Of a DNA stretch of 64,000 nucleotides, positions 1 through 11,448 are shown in pieces. This DNA comes from Adiantum capillus-veneris. Its lineage: Eukaryota > Streptophyta > Polypodiopsida > Polypodiales > Pteridaceae. Under the pieces are notes generated by a model. It was given only the letters and a program-made list of their open reading frames with translations, made no database searches and was not told where the DNA came from. The position numbers and the translations under genes were made by a program. The DNA is taken from the NCBI GenBank assembly GCA_014529385.2, contig CM043960.1, positions 32,167,396 to 32,231,395 of the forward strand. The letters are read 5' to 3'. Numbering within the stretch: position 1 is the stretch's first letter; every line of letters starts with the position of its first letter.

Positions 1-247
1 GCAGAGGTAATATAAATTGGAAGTAGCCAATATGTGTGCGAGAAATACTTTAGCGAAAATGAAGCAGTTTACTCACCATAAGGTAGATGTGTATAGTTTT
101 TAGCAATACTTTAATGCACACAAGAAAAAAAGCAAAATAAATATCGTGCGAAGATCTATTGATCGCACTTTTGAAGGGTAATCCTCCCCGGTTCAAATTG
201 CATTTGTTTGATCTCCTTCTCTCTCTCTCTCTGTGTGCGTGTGTCTC

Positions 248-949
248 ATGGCTCACTCATTGCGGCGCGTGTGCAAAACATTGCACCTCGCCCATGGCGA
301 GGAGACGAAGAAGCTCTTTGAGCTGGGACCCGTATCAGTGCAGACGGCTCTCTACGCGAAGGCCTCGCAGGACGAGGTCGTGAAGAAGAAGAAGAAGAAG
401 AAGAAAGAGAAGAAAAAGGAGAAGAAGGGAGCTGCTGGCGCTGACGAATACGAGAAAGACAGGGCCCGCTTTAGTGATCTTGTAGCAAAAGCCCTCAATG
501 CACCTTCAGCTGTCAGACATGTCAGCCAGAAAGAGAGACTTAGAGAGCAGGAGATGGCGAAGTATGGGCTCATGACAAAAGAGAGACAGATTGAGCTCGA
601 GCAAATCAAGGCTAGAGAGAAAGCCAAAAAGCAAAATCAAGAAGGAGAGGAGGCTACCTTTGTCGAAGAGGACGAGGAGAAACGACGTCTTAAAAAAGAG
701 GAGGGTATGAGGCTTGCTAAGGAGTACAGCAGGTTTCTGATGCGTGAAGACCGAAAGCTTCATGCAGGTGAAACCATCCGACTCAGATTGAAGAATGAGG
801 CCATCGCCGCTTTGCCTCCTGGCCTTCAAGAAGCTGCACGTGTACCCGACATGACCCCTTTCCCAGGCATCTCTCCTGCAACACTCACACCTCCTATACC
901 TGGATTCTCATATGATTATAGTTCTGGGAAGGTTGAGGATGAAATCTGA
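248..949 (+). CDS. probable mitochondrial large-ribosomal-subunit protein mL40 (MRPL40/MRP-L28 family)
   Basis: An uninterrupted frame of 233 codons starts at ATG 248 (context ctcATGGC). That ATG is preferred over an upstream in-frame GTG at 233. The N-terminus (MAHSLRRVCKTLH) is basic, amphipathic-looking and poor in acid, as in a mitochondrial presequence. A lysine run encoded by an AAG-rich stretch (about residues 44-62) is followed by a charged, probably helical region. The C-terminal third contains EYSRFLMREDRKLHAG, then RLRLKNEAIAALP, then DMTPFPGISPATLTPPIPGF. That order (helical basic segment, ALP, TPFP, TPPI) matches my recollection of plant mL40-type proteins, which sit in the mitochondrial large ribosomal subunit. 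A CT-rich tract precedes the ATG. No intron is evident, so a retrocopy is possible. The family call is from memory and moderately sure; the reading frame itself is secure. Confidence 0.6.
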   Translation: MAHSLRRVCKTLHLAHGEETKKLFELGPVSVQTALYAKASQDEVVKKKKKKKKEKKKEKKGAAGADEYEKDRARFSDLVAKALNAPSAVRHVSQKERLREQEMAKYGLMTKERQIELEQIKAREKAKKQNQEGEEATFVEEDEEKRRLKKEEGMRLAKEYSRFLMREDRKLHAGETIRLRLKNEAIAALPPGLQEAARVPDMTPFPGISPATLTPPIPGFSYDYSSGKVEDEI

Positions 950-1940
950 TGCTACATTTTTTGGGGTTCACTGATGAACATACGAGTTGGATAGATAAAT
1001 TGTGCAGAAGAGACTGCAAGTTTACTCAACCGGTGCTGCAATTAAGTCAGCTGTCCTCTGAGAACAGATAACAGGCTTGCGGAGCTTGTCATTGAGAAGA
1101 GTGGTTAGTAACATTTGATTCCTACAAGTGTGGCTAGCTTGTAAGCTTTGAAGAAAAGTAACCTGCAAGCTTTTAGCCCTTACCATGCGGATGTTTAATC
1201 TGCGCACACACAATCATGTGATTAACAATTCTGGATAGTTCACTGTTGTCTAATTTTTCTTTTTGTCTTGAGTGAAATTGTTGAACGACCTTTTCAAATT
1301 TTTGTTTAAATAGGAAGGAGAATGGCTATGCCTAGTCCAAAATGAAGGGTGAATTGTGTATAGGTTGATATATGCCTTCATCTCGGGCTAATCTGTTGCT
1401 TTATCTATCTGGTGTTGGTCACCAGTGTTGTAATCAAACTATCTAGTGTTGGTCACCGGTGTGGTAATTAAAGAAAGCTGGAAAACTGTACTCAGAACCT
1501 TTTTTATGACGTAGGTCTTATTTACACAAGTCTGAAGTTTGGCCTTGAAAGGAAAATTAGGGTGCCGGAAGTATGCTGTGGAGCATGTCTCTAAGTAACT
1601 TATGCATAGGTATCCAAAGAGCAGAGAGTAGGACTGAATGAGCGATTCTTGTTGCTTCTCAAAAATCAGCTTGTTGAGGATGGAGTCTTGGGTCACCTTG
1701 AACTCAAGACAATCAATCACTAACCATTCCGGAAAAATATGAGATAATATGAGATGGGGTGCTTCATCGAACAAGTTTTGAAGGAAGCTCCAATTATTTC
1801 AAGAACAAGCAAAAATGTTTCAATGCGAATATGAAATAGATGCTTTCTACGCATTTAATCAATGGCCTAGCGTGGGATTTACATCCACCATGGGGCAAAA
1901 TGTTTTGTATGAAAGTTTCGAAAGTTTTTAAATAGTTTCA
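950..1940. other. intergenic, 3' flank of the mL40-like gene
   Basis: No gene is supported here. The only structure noticed is a short imperfect direct repeat, ctggtgttggtcaccagtg near 1410 and ctagtgttggtcaccggtg near 1442. Short ORFs in this stretch have no recognisable motif. Confidence 0.5.
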
Positions 1941-2760
1941 CTAGTTTTTGATACAAGCGGGAAATTTATGTCGAAATGGGTGTTCAACAACCAAATAAGA
2001 GAACCGACCAGCTTTCCATCTGCTACATCTGAGGGGTTCTACAAGGACAACTTTTGGTTGGGGTCCATCGAAGTATAGATAGATTTGCGCTCGGTCATAC
2101 CAATTGCCACCAACAATTCTTAGATATATCTCCAGTCCAAGAAAGCAACGAAGCAGCAACGAGCTCTGTCATCTCAAACTCCTTTGCCAAGGTCTCCATA
2201 CTATTTCGTATATGCGGATTATGATTATTTGTAATCCCAAGATCGTCCACGTGGAGGATAACAAGTGTCATCAATTCTCCCTTTGTGAAAAGGTATAAAT
2301 ATAGGTCTGTAGAAGATCGATGAGAGGAATGTCCTAGAATTGAGAATCTTGGAAATTGCTCCACATACACCTCTTGTTGAGAAAGGCCAACTTAACATCC
2401 CCTTGAAACACCGGCCATTGATGATGGGCTGCTAGGGCAAAAATTGTCCGAATAGTTGCCATCGCAAAGCCCGTGCAAAGATCTCGTCATAGTCGACTGT
2501 GAGTCTCTGAGAAAAGCCCTCGGTAACGATGCGTGCCTTGTGCTTATCCAAAGACCCATCTGATCGTACTTCGTCTTGTAGACCCACTTGACACCAATGA
2601 CCTGTTTTGGTGACTGCGGAACCAACTCCCATAAGTTATTCCTCTCAATGGATAAGCTCTTCTTGCATGACCTCCTTCCAATTCGGTTGTGAAAGGCCCT
2701 TATCAAGTGTAAGAGGTTCTTTGTTCTCTTTCCTTTGCCATTGAGGACATCAAAGTATAG
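1941..2760 (-). pseudogene. Ty1/copia reverse transcriptase remnant
   Basis: Read on the minus strand, fragments in several frames give the usual order of a copia RT. First comes NNLWELVPQSPKQVIGVKWV (the 'W.LV....I..KWVYK' block), then KARIVTEGFSQ with VDYDEIFA, then VILHVDDLGITNN (the YVDD catalytic box with Tyr replaced by His), then LAKEFEMTEL, and finally CFLGLEIY near 1.97-2.1 kb. Frameshifts and stops separate the blocks, so this is a dead fragment. No LTR or integrase belonging to it was found nearby. Confidence 0.8.
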
Positions 2761-2784
2761 TCCACTAATGAGAGCTCCGTCTTC

Positions 2785-4030
2785 TGTAATGTGCAGTGGA
2801 AGTGATTTATGGTGATAACTCAGGATGGGTGCTTAGTGTGTACTCAAGGTTCCTTTTACTTCATGAGAGAGATTCTTTTACTTCATGAGAGAGATGTGCA
2901 AAGACCAGAGAGAGAAGAGAGAATGATATTGTGAGTGAAGGTTTTGTGAGTGATAGAGAGAGAAGACTAGCACCGGGTGGGGTCTCAAACCCCCTCCAAG
3001 GGCCCCCCTCTCTTATCACTAGAGAGGTATTTGCTTTAGATTGCACAAATGTTGATACAATGGTCCTAGATGCTGATGGGATGTTGGTGTAGATGCTTTG
3101 ATCAGCAGGGCTAATGGCTGGAAATGGGGATGCTGACAGGAATCTGCAAACTCGATGAGACTATGGGCTGATCTGGCACGGCTGATGTTGAGGATGGGCT
3201 GAAAACTGAAAACGCTGATGATGATGGCTGAGATTCACAGGCAATGAGGCTATCGGATGTTGGAGAACTGTGGGGATGGTTTGTTGTAGAAATGCTAGGG
3301 CTGATCTGATGCTAGACAAAAAATGCTAGAAGATCCGGTGCTTGAAATAAAATGTCGTGCCTGGGATGGAAAAATGCTGGGGTATTGATGGGCTGCCTAC
3401 CCATAGGGTACTGTGGGTACTGACTTGTGTTCAGAAGGTGACCCCTAGGGTCACATATGGATGCTACAGGACTGTGGGGATGGGCTGTTGTAGAAACGCT
3501 AGGGCTGATCTGATGCTAGACAAAAAACGCTAGAAGATCTAGTGCTTGAAATAAACCGTCGTGCCTGGGATGGAAAAATGCTGGGTACTGATGGGCTGTC
3601 TACCCATAGGGTACTGTGGGTACTGACTTGTATTCAGAAGGTGACCCCTAGGGTCACATATATAGGAATTTAATGTTGGGTTGAACAGAGGGGATTGAAA
3701 ATCCCATGACCTCTAATAAAATGCCTGGCTAAATGTCACTTATTAATAATTAAGCCCATTAATAAGAGGTGCTTCACATGCTGCTAAACTGCGTAGGCCG
3801 GTACTAATACTAGACAATGGGAAAACTCCCCAATGCCTACACCCTACTGACGCTCATGGTGCTCATGTGCAATCAGAGGCCTCTGTATGCAACTACTCTA
3901 AAGTGCCTGGACATGCAGGTCCGGTGTATAGGCTCACAAGGGTGCTAGAACAAACTTCCTAGGTTGTCCTAAACCCTAGAAATAGGAGTTAGCTTGTCAC
4001 ATGCACATAGGGTTAGATGTGCACGTGACA
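2785..4030 (-). mobile_element. LTR H, A-like gypsy family, minus strand, possibly solo
   Basis: The sequence starts (minus sense) at TGTCACGTGCACATC near 4030 and ends at ...GCACATTACA at 2785, so it has TG...CA ends and about 1246 bp. It shares with LTRs A-D the beginning, the spacer around 'ttattaataattaag', a block resembling 'gagagtggggccttcggagg', and the end. Neither a PBS beyond its 3' end nor a polypurine tract before its 5' end is recognisable, so a solo LTR is the simplest reading. The flanking pentamers (tcttc and ctgtc) do not match, so the original TSD is lost or the ends are off by a few bases. Confidence 0.7.
3267..3662. repeat. about 204-bp tandem duplication inside LTR H
   Basis: Positions 3267-3470 and 3471-3662 are near copies. 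Both run from 'actgtggggatgg' through 'gatctgatgctagacaaaaaa', 'gtgcctgggatggaaaaatgc' and 'cccatagggtactgtgggta' to 'acccctagggtcacata'. They differ by scattered substitutions, so the duplication is not brand new. Confidence 0.85.
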
Positions 4031-4610
4031 CTGTCTTAGTATTCTGCAATCATTGAGACCGTCCTGTAGTACCTGCATCATGCCAATTCAATGGACAGTC
4101 TGAAGTAGAAGCATCTTGCAATGTCTCTAACAGCCTACTTCGGTAACTTAAACTGGTTTGCCCTCAAACTCGGGAGTTGCTTGTATCTCCTTCTCATCAT
4201 CAGCACCATGGGGAGAATCATCATCCACTATATCATCTTTGGAGCTTGAGGGGCAGGAACTGGAGAAGGTCACCAACCATAGGAGAGGAATCATCGTCAC
4301 GATCACCAAGAAAAGTCAAATCTTGGGACAATGTGGAAGTCCTATGAAACTGGCCCGTAGGGCGGTAGACTTTGGCTTTCACCCGAAACTTTACTTAAAA
4401 CTTTAAAAGACAGAGAAACTTTGCAATAAAACCTATAACGGGAATTGACACTTCAACACACACAGCTTGGAAGCTAGAGCGCTCCAAGCATACGCCGACA
4501 ACCTGTTGGCCTCACCGATTGGCGCCCCTTTCGGTATTTCTTTATTTGTTAAGAGGGTAAAAAGTTATAAAGCTGAGTCTTGGGGATCTTCACCTGTATC
4601 CAGCTAGATG
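4031..4610 (-). mobile_element. fragment of an F-related LTR (4345-4610) plus stub of internal region
   Basis: The reverse complement of 4345-4610 contains AATAAAGAAATACCGAAAGG followed by ggcgcc, and then ends with 'gtctaccgccctacgggccagtttca'. That is the same 3' end as LTRs E, F and L. The remaining 4031-4344 lies where the internal region should be and has no usable ORF. The fragment is truncated on both sides by A-like LTRs. Confidence 0.65.
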
Positions 4611-5807
4611 TGTAAGGTGCAGCGGAAGTGAATGTTGAACTTTGCTCAAGATGAGTGCTCCGAACTGTGCTGAAGGGTTCGTTTTACATATGGAAGGGAG
4701 AGCCTTCCGTTCCTTTAATGAGAGAGTGCAATGGACACAAACAAAGTGGTGAACATTGTGAATGAAGGTGCTAAGACTGAGAGATAGAGAGAGAAGAATA
4801 CGACACCAGAATGTTGTCAAACCCTCCTCCGAAGGCCCCACTCTCTATGGCAAGAGCGGTCTACTATTGATTGCACAAATCTCTACAATGCTTTGGACTT
4901 GCCGGCGATGTTGACGACGACGAATGGGCTGGTATCTGAAAATGCTAAGGGCTGAAATCTGCAAATCTTTATTTGCTAAATTCTGACTCTAACTCTATGT
5001 CGATGTTGATGTCGATGGCGACAATGCGACGACGACGCGCTGAAAACGCAGATGCTGAAATCTGCGTTTTCCGGGCTGAATCTGCAAACTGCGCTGGATT
5101 TGACCGTGCGGCGAGGATCTGTTGCGGGAAGGTGAGATCTGCGAAGTTCGGGGGTTCTACTTCGGAGTCTTGATGCTGAAAACTGAAAATGCTGATGCTA
5201 TTGGTGATCTTGTCGCGATGAATCTGCAAATTGCCGAGGCTGATCTGCAAACCAAAAACGCTAGGGCTGATCTGGGCTGTTCTGCTAACGCTAGGACTGA
5301 TCTGCTGTTCTACTGTCGCCAGGCTGCTGCAAGTTGCAAAACGCTAGGCTGATCTGCAAACTGAAGAAAACGCTGGCTGTTCTTGGCTGAAAACGCTAAG
5401 TCTCCTGCCGAGGGAGGGGGGTCTTGCTGAGAAGGTGCACTGTTGGATGTCAGGTCCCTGTTGCCTATTCTGCCAGAAAGCGCTAGCACTAGGTTTACTT
5501 ATATACTTGCTTGCTAAAATTGCCCTACCTAGTTTCCAACAAAAGTCACTTAAAAATAATAAGTGAAAAATGTCAAAAAGGAAAATAGGTCTATGCATTG
5601 TAAAAATGCTCTTGATGGGTTCTGATGGAAATCTGATGATCATGTTGTGTGCAACCAGAGGATATGCATCTACTCTAAGTGTCTGGACATGCACGGTCTG
5701 CGAACAGACTCACAAAAGTGCCAGAACACTTCCTAATCCAACTGAAGTGAACCCATGTCATGAAGTAGCTTGTGCATGTACACACAGGGTTAGATGTGCA
5801 CGTGACA
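4611..5807 (-). mobile_element. LTR G, 3' LTR of an A-like gypsy element, minus strand
   Basis: Minus-sense TGTCACGTGCACATC begins at 5807 and CGCTGCACCTTACA ends at 4611, giving 1197 bp with TG...CA ends. The adjacent sequence at 5808-5819 is the complement of the purine tract GGAGGGGA found upstream of LTRs B-D. G is therefore a 3' LTR and the element body lies to the right. The U3 portion holds many scattered copies of a short motif around 'aaaacgctagggctgatctg' (4.9-5.4 kb). A minus-sense TATATAAG lies near 5.5 kb. Confidence 0.8.
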
Positions 5808-5819
5808 TCCCCTCCTTTT

Positions 5820-6878
5820 CAAAGTGAGGTACTGGTACCAATGTGTATGGTGTCGAGGGAGATTGCCAACAACGTCTGGAATCCTGGAAAGGACTCTTCG
5901 CCAGCCAACCTGATGCGTGGGTCATGCGATACTTGAACTTCATAAAGGCTTGCAACACTTGCTTCTTTGGGCCGCGCCTGAAGCGACAAAGTGATCTGTG
6001 GCTCCTTCAATGCTTCAACTTCGTCTAGAGTCATGCGGCTACCTTCTTCAAGAATCTCCGAGGATGAAAATTTCTGAAACCACTTCCAACACAAGAACAT
6101 GAACATACCCATTCCATGTAAAGTGACTGGAAAAATACCATTCCTTTGAAAAAAACTGTGCATGCAATGCAGATGAACAAAGTGACGGAGTGCCAAACCG
6201 TTCATCAAACACATGTAAACAATGGGGTCGAATCTTATCTTTCTGATCTAAATCAATCAACTGTGGCAAAACACAATGGAAATGCCGATGCTTAATGCTC
6301 AATCCTTTTGGTGCTCTTTCTGATATTGTGTCATGCCAAGGAAGAGGCATGGAATGTGAATTCCTTGAATGCAAACATTTCATCTTTCCATGAGTAATTC
6401 GCATACATCCGTGCTCATTCATGAGTGAATCGTGTTCAACGTACAATATGTCATGCCTATGAAAAGGGATCACATAAGGACGGTGACTAAAATACACGAA
6501 AACAACACGAATGAAGCACTCGAACAATGCGTACTGACTAATCATTCGAACACATAATACTTCCTGTGGGGGTTCTTTGGACCTTGACTCGAGAGCCAAA
6601 ATCGGTTCTTCGTGATCGATCGAATATGCAATGAGGTTAGCTTCACTAGACAAAGTATCAACGAAACCATCAGCCTTAGGAACAATCACATCTTTATCCT
6701 GCAAATCATCATGCTTGTGAATAATCACATACTTGATCATGCAAATCATCATGCTTGTCATTATCATGTAAATCATGCTTTGGAAAAGAAGAGACAGAGA
6801 GTCTCCTTTTCCGGATTCAATCTGCGTGTGCACAATAGAAAAAAGTCGCAACAACTCTTTCATGTGTTGGTCGCTCAT
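5820..6878 (-). pseudogene. accessory domain remnant of the A-like element
   Basis: Two overlapping minus frames (6878-6048 and 6214-5819) are the divergent counterpart of the region downstream of protease in array units 1-3. Conserved blocks include SSEANLI, QEVLCVRMI, ALFECFI, YVIPFHRHDILYVEH, LPQLIDLDQ, HCLHVFDERF, TLHGMGMF and a C-terminal FSTSTSL-like end. The join between the part ending in SHSM.. and the part starting LPQLID is open in this copy, whereas the array copies carry a stop and frame change there. This copy has its own frameshift near 6.1 kb. Function is unknown; there is no similarity to RT or integrase. Confidence 0.7.
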
Positions 6879-6879
6879 C

Positions 6880-7290
6880 GCTTTTCTTGCTTTTGTTCGC
6901 GCGATCGAATTCGGCTTGGCTTTCTTCCATAGTCACAAGGGACGCATTCCGAGACGGGAGATGGGGCTCAAATAGATTTTGAGTGTAAAAAAGAGGGCGG
7001 GACGGCAAGTGGGGACGGGAAGCCCGAAAAAGGGCGTCCCCTGTTACTATGCTTTCTTTGCGCTCACGATTCAATTCGGCTTTGCGTACTTGGGCTTCCA
7101 AGCGTGCTTGCTCGCGCTCACGCTTCATGGCTGCCATTCTTTCTTCGTACTTACGATCAATTGCTGCCTTTCTTGCTTCGCGTTCTAACTTCCTGTCCAT
7201 CATCATCTTGTCGAAATCCTCCAGAGGAGTTAGTGCAATCCTTGGCGTAGATGGGGAAGGGGGAGGTCAGAAAGACCTCCTGGTGGGGAA
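6880..7290 (-). pseudogene. gag N-terminal coiled-coil fragment, A-like element
   Basis: Minus-sense translation gives LEREARKAAIDRKYEERMAA followed by KREREQARLEAQVRK. This corresponds to the charged heptad-like segment (RERDERNATLAAKQEENR) near the start of gag in array units. Just upstream in minus sense, 'cccccttccccatctacgcc' matches the array's 'cccccttcgtcatctacgcc'. The gag core, zinc knuckle and protease are missing: near 6.8-6.9 kb the sequence jumps directly to the acidic region of the accessory domain, a large internal deletion. Confidence 0.65.
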
Positions 7291-7337
7291 AACGCTTCTT
7301 CGCCGTTTGCGCAAATTACTCTGGCTGTTTTTAGGAC

Positions 7338-7660
7338 TACAGCTTTTGGGAACTTTGCTTTTGAGTTAAAAGATTTTGGGGCTCTGCTTTTGGGCATCCC
7401 TTGTACCAATAAATAAGTGGGTTGGGCCTCATTACTCAGGGCATCTGGACGCAGAGTTTGAGAGTGAGCGCCTGCCGACTCTCTTGTACTTTGAACTCAG
7501 ATTAATATAAAAAGAAATACCGAAAGGAGCGCCAGCCTTTGGGGCCAATAACTCCGGGCACGGAACTACGCCGGGCAGTGTCGTCTTTGTGAACTGTTTT
7601 GAAGTGAATCTCTGTTGTGTCGCGGTAGAATCTTGACTTGGGGTGTCCAAGTTTGTTACA
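7338..7660 (+). mobile_element. truncated 5' LTR of a plus-strand M-family gypsy element
   Basis: Matches the reverse complement of element M's LTRs (12267-12872 and 40859-42897): 'cttttgggcatcccttgta', 'gcatctggacgcagagt', 'ctctcttgtactttgaac', 'agaaataccgaaagg' and the end 'ccaagtttgttaca'. It is immediately followed by a PBS. The LTR's 5' part is missing, cut at the boundary with the A-like remnant near 7.3 kb. Confidence 0.75.
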
Positions 7661-7661
7661 G

Positions 7662-7673
7662 TGGTATCAGAGC
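7662..7673 (+). other. primer-binding site (initiator tRNA-Met type)
   Basis: TGGTATCAGAGC, one base after the LTR end. This is the standard plant motif complementary to the 3' end of initiator tRNA-Met, from which minus-strand DNA synthesis starts. Confidence 0.85.
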
Positions 7674-7724
7674 GCGACCGATTTCTCTTCTATCGAGAAA
7701 TTCAATCCTTTTCTCGTGACACTT

Positions 7725-9690
7725 ATGGATTCCAACAAGAAGCAATCGACTTCTTCTGCATCTGCAAACGTGGGAGGAGATCACGAAGAAGATTTACATG
7801 ACCAAATAGAGGAAGAGTACGGGCCACCTTGGCCTATCAGTACGAACTTGAAGAGATGGAACGTCGACAGTAGGTTGAGAGTGCACAAAGCAATTACTTA
7901 AAATGGCGAAGGGCGAAATTTGCAAAATTTTTGTCTCAACAATCTATCGCAGAAGTGCACACCCAGTGGCAGAAAGCAACAGAACCACCCCTTCTCCGAG
8001 GATGTTTATAGAGCAAGAATTACAAGAGGTGGTTCAGACACAGATTAGTCAACTTTTGAAGTGTGTTCGATTTGAAGTACTACCCAGTTCTTCTTCTTCT
8101 TCTTCTGACAGTTCTTCTAGCTCTTTTGACTCGAGCAAGGAAGACAGAAAAGGTAAAAAGTGAAGCAAAAAAGAAAAGCTTTGGAAAGGGCAAGAAAAAG
8201 GCAAAAGAAGCCCAGATTTTACCCAGTTTTTGACAGTTCTATAGAGGAGTCATCCTCTGACTGTTCGGACTCCGATGATCACATGTTTTATGCAAAGAAG
8301 AAGCTTTTTTACAGAGCCAACCAATATGACTTTCTCGAATATAAAAGCAAGAAAGTCAAAGAATTCAAAGAAGGTGGACAATCGATTAAGTTTGAATCCT
8401 TTTCTAGGTTCCGAGATGCTCCGAGGGCTTTGGCCTTCATTCAACAGTTTGACATAGCTTTCTCTGGAGTGCATTACTCAGAGCACTCCAAGATTAGGAG
8501 GGCTACATCTTTCTTCAAGGGAAATGCTCGAGCATGGTGGTCCACTCTTCTTTTGAGGAAGGAAGCTCCAGTTAAATGGTTAAAATTCAAAAGACTCTTT
8601 ATTTCTTCTTGGCTGACTCGGGAGTACGAATGAGATATACAAACCGCTTGGAATCATCTTCGGTTGACCAAGGGAGATTCTTTGGATGCTTATTGTGAGA
8701 AATTTGGAACTCTTTTCTATCAACCTCTTCATTTAAGAAGGTCTCGTTTAAGGAACAGATTGAGCGATTTTGTTGCGGACTCCCTACAGAGATCTGAGAC
8801 TACTGTTTGGAACAAAAGTCTAATTCTATTCAAGAATTGATGGGTCATGCGAAACAGGGTTTTGCGATACATTTGGAAATTTGACCTACCCCACTGATGA
8901 GGTCTTGACTCAAAGAACCCAACAGACTTCTCACAACGGAAGTAGAAAGAAAAAGAGTTTTTAAGAAAAGAAAGACAAGGATACACGACACCGGCTCACT
9001 CTTTGAGAGGGCCAATTACATCAAAGAAGGAAAGTGTTTCAGATGTGGGGAACTTGGGCACATCTTCGCGAAATGCCCCAAAAAGGCACAACAAGATCAA
9101 CATGAAGACAAGCCAGAGAGTTCGAGAGCAGCTGAGGAACGTGGCCGAAAAGGCAAAATGAAAGCAGGTTTGGTTCCAGTGTTGTTGGTTTTAAAGAAAG
9201 ATGGATCTTGGAGAATGTGCATTGATTGCAGAGCTCTCAATAAAATCACCATCAAGAACAGATTTCCGATTCCAAGGATCGATGATATTCTTGCTGACTA
9301 CAGGGATCCTCTTGTTTCGGCAGGATTGATTTGAAAAGCAGATATCATCAGACCAGAATCGCACCAGGAGATGTCTACAAGATAGCCTTTTGGACGAGCT
9401 TCGGTTTATATAAATTTTTGGTGATGCCTTTTGGTCTTACCAATGCTCCAACAACTTTCAACCGAATGATGGATAGGATTTTCAGAGTGTACAGATCTTT
9501 TGTTGGCACTTTCTTTGATGACATTATAGTCTTCTCCAAGGATGAGGCAGAACATAGACACCATTTGCGTCAGGACTTTCAGGCATTGCAAGATCACAAA
9601 TTAGTTATCAGTGCCAAGAAGAGTGAAGTTTTCTTGTCGGAGATACACTTTTTGGGACACATCGTGTCACGAGGACGTGGCAATTGCTAA
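7725..9690 (+). pseudogene. deleted gag-pol of an M-family chromovirus-like element
   Basis: Gag begins at ATG 7725 (MDSNKKQSTSS). It continues through broken frames: a Ser/Asp-rich low-complexity segment (8080-8160, 8230-8280), a gag core (SFSRFRDAPRALAFIQQFD, then KGNARAWWSTLLL, 8390-8560) and a zinc knuckle [14 protein letters not shown] (about 9030-9070). At 9170 the gag text '..AGLVP' runs straight into RT text '[14 protein letters not shown]', so protease and the N-terminal part of RT are deleted. RT continues with [28 protein letters not shown] and FFDDIIVFSK to FLGHIVS at about 9680, then homology stops. RNase H and integrase are absent. Non-functional. Confidence 0.85.
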
Positions 9691-9813
9691 CTTGAGTTGT
9701 TGGTTTCTTTCCGATGATTTTTGTTTAATTTTTGGGACCTTCTTTTTGAAGTTGCAAATGGCCAGTGTGAAACGGTTGACAGCCGAGAGTTTCATCCGCA
9801 GTCGGGAAGGGCA

Positions 9814-11254
9814 TGTCACCACGAGTTGGTCGGGCCAATCGGCACTGGAGTCCGAGCAGTAAAAGTGTCTAGGTTCAATTCAAAGTCATTTAGGCCCCTC
9901 GCTACACTTATAAGCTGGTGGGTACTAGGAAATTAACTTAAAAGAGGCAAACTGGACACATGGCGGCTCCAGATGCATCTGCCGTAAGCATCAGCAAGAG
10001 GGGGCGCCCATTTCAAGAGAGGGAGTTGATTTGACTTGAGGTGTGTGCTACAGTGTGTGTGGGTAGTGGGTGCAGGAACTCACAGCTTTAATGGAAAGCT
10101 TGCCTTCTCCCTTGCTCTGTGTAGCGCGAGGATTTGCTTTCGCGCATCTCTCTCTCTCCCCTTTGCACATATGGTAATGCCCCACTAGTTGGGCTTCTCA
10201 GATGACCATGTACAGTTTTGGTGGTTTTATGCGTGTTTGCCAAGGCAAGAGCCTTTAGTACAGGAACCGGATTAGCTAATTGCTAATCCCCTTCAAGTAC
10301 GCACAATTGCATTGCGAAGGAATGCGAAAACAGAGAGTTTTCTCGCGTGAAAACTTGTCCGATTTACAAGGGAACTGTCCCATTGCGTGCGGGAGCACTT
10401 GAGACACGCGTAAGCATGCTTGCTCCGCTCGAAAACTGCAAGGAATCGCCAGGGGAGCCTCGAAAAGGCCTTGGGATGCGTGTATAGGGCAGTCGGCAAA
10501 ACAAAAAATTATAGCATGCTGAAATTGACCTGCAGCTCACTGGAAAGCTTCCATACCGCAAGGGAAAGTGTCCTTGACGTGTACTTTTAACCTACAGGGA
10601 TATTTGCGCCGTTATGTTGGTGAAATTGGGTCAAAAACCTGCAATTACAGCCATGGAGAGGTTGGGACAGCTTGGTGAGGGTTAGGTGGAAGCGTTCGGA
10701 TCGTTTATTTGCTAGGGGAGCCTCGGAAAGCATTGGATGCTTGTACAGGACAATTTAGAGAGATTTCCTGCGAGGAATCTCGTCTAATTCAAGGGGCAAG
10801 TGACCCTACAGGTGCGAGAGCTTGAGGGCTATCCACAAAAGCGATTAGCACGCAAATCGGAGCGCAAAACAGAGAATACAGTGAGCTGTAGTTTCTCGCC
10901 AGGTTTTGCAAAGTGCTCTAAAGTGCGTGGAAAGTCAATTTTACTTGGGATTATGTTTGTGGAGACTTCTATTGTGGTTATGTTACCAAAATCGGGTTAG
11001 AATAGAGGAATTTCAGCCCGATAAAAGTGGAACAGCTTGTAGAAGTTTATAGGTTTTTCTCAAGTATAATAAGAATAAAGAAATACCAAAAGGGGCGCCA
11101 GTCTTTGGAACCAACAGGGTGTCGTTGTCCGCTTGGTAGCGCTCTAGCTGCCAAGCCGTGGTTTGTCTTGAAGTGTTGAATTCCAGTCACAGGCTTATTT
11201 GTGAAGTTCTTTTGTGGTGAAAGCCAAAGTCCACCGCCCTACGGGCCGGTTTCA
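9814..11254 (+). mobile_element. LTR L, F-related gypsy family, plus strand, with truncated internal stub
   Basis: TGTCACCACGAG at 9814 to ...GGGCCGGTTTCA at 11254, about 1441 bp. It aligns with the LTRs of element F over 'ctctctctcccctttg', 'ctaatcccc', the repeated gag/cgcca blocks and AATAAAGAAATACC near 11074. It is followed by 'tggttctgttgccgggac', in the same position as F's PBS. At 11353 an ATG opens MADRTDDTWEEGSSS and then stops; this matches the start of F's polyprotein (MADRPDDVTEEVSSS). The body is lost after about 11410. Clearly older than F. Confidence 0.75.
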
Positions 11255-11448
11255 TGGTTCTGTTGCCGGGACAGAATCACTTTTTCTTGAAGAAGTGAGC
11301 CTTGGTTGGTTTTTGAGCAAAGACACACAGCACAGGAACTTGGAATTACACTATGGCTGATAGGACGGATGACACCTGGGAAGAGGGTTCCTCTTCATAG
11401 GACGGACAAGAAATTTCGCATGTTTTGAGTATTGATGCCGAACACTGC

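Noticed and set aside
352-829. Minus-strand ORFs overlapping the mL40-like gene
   Set aside because: Antisense shadows of a well-supported coding frame.
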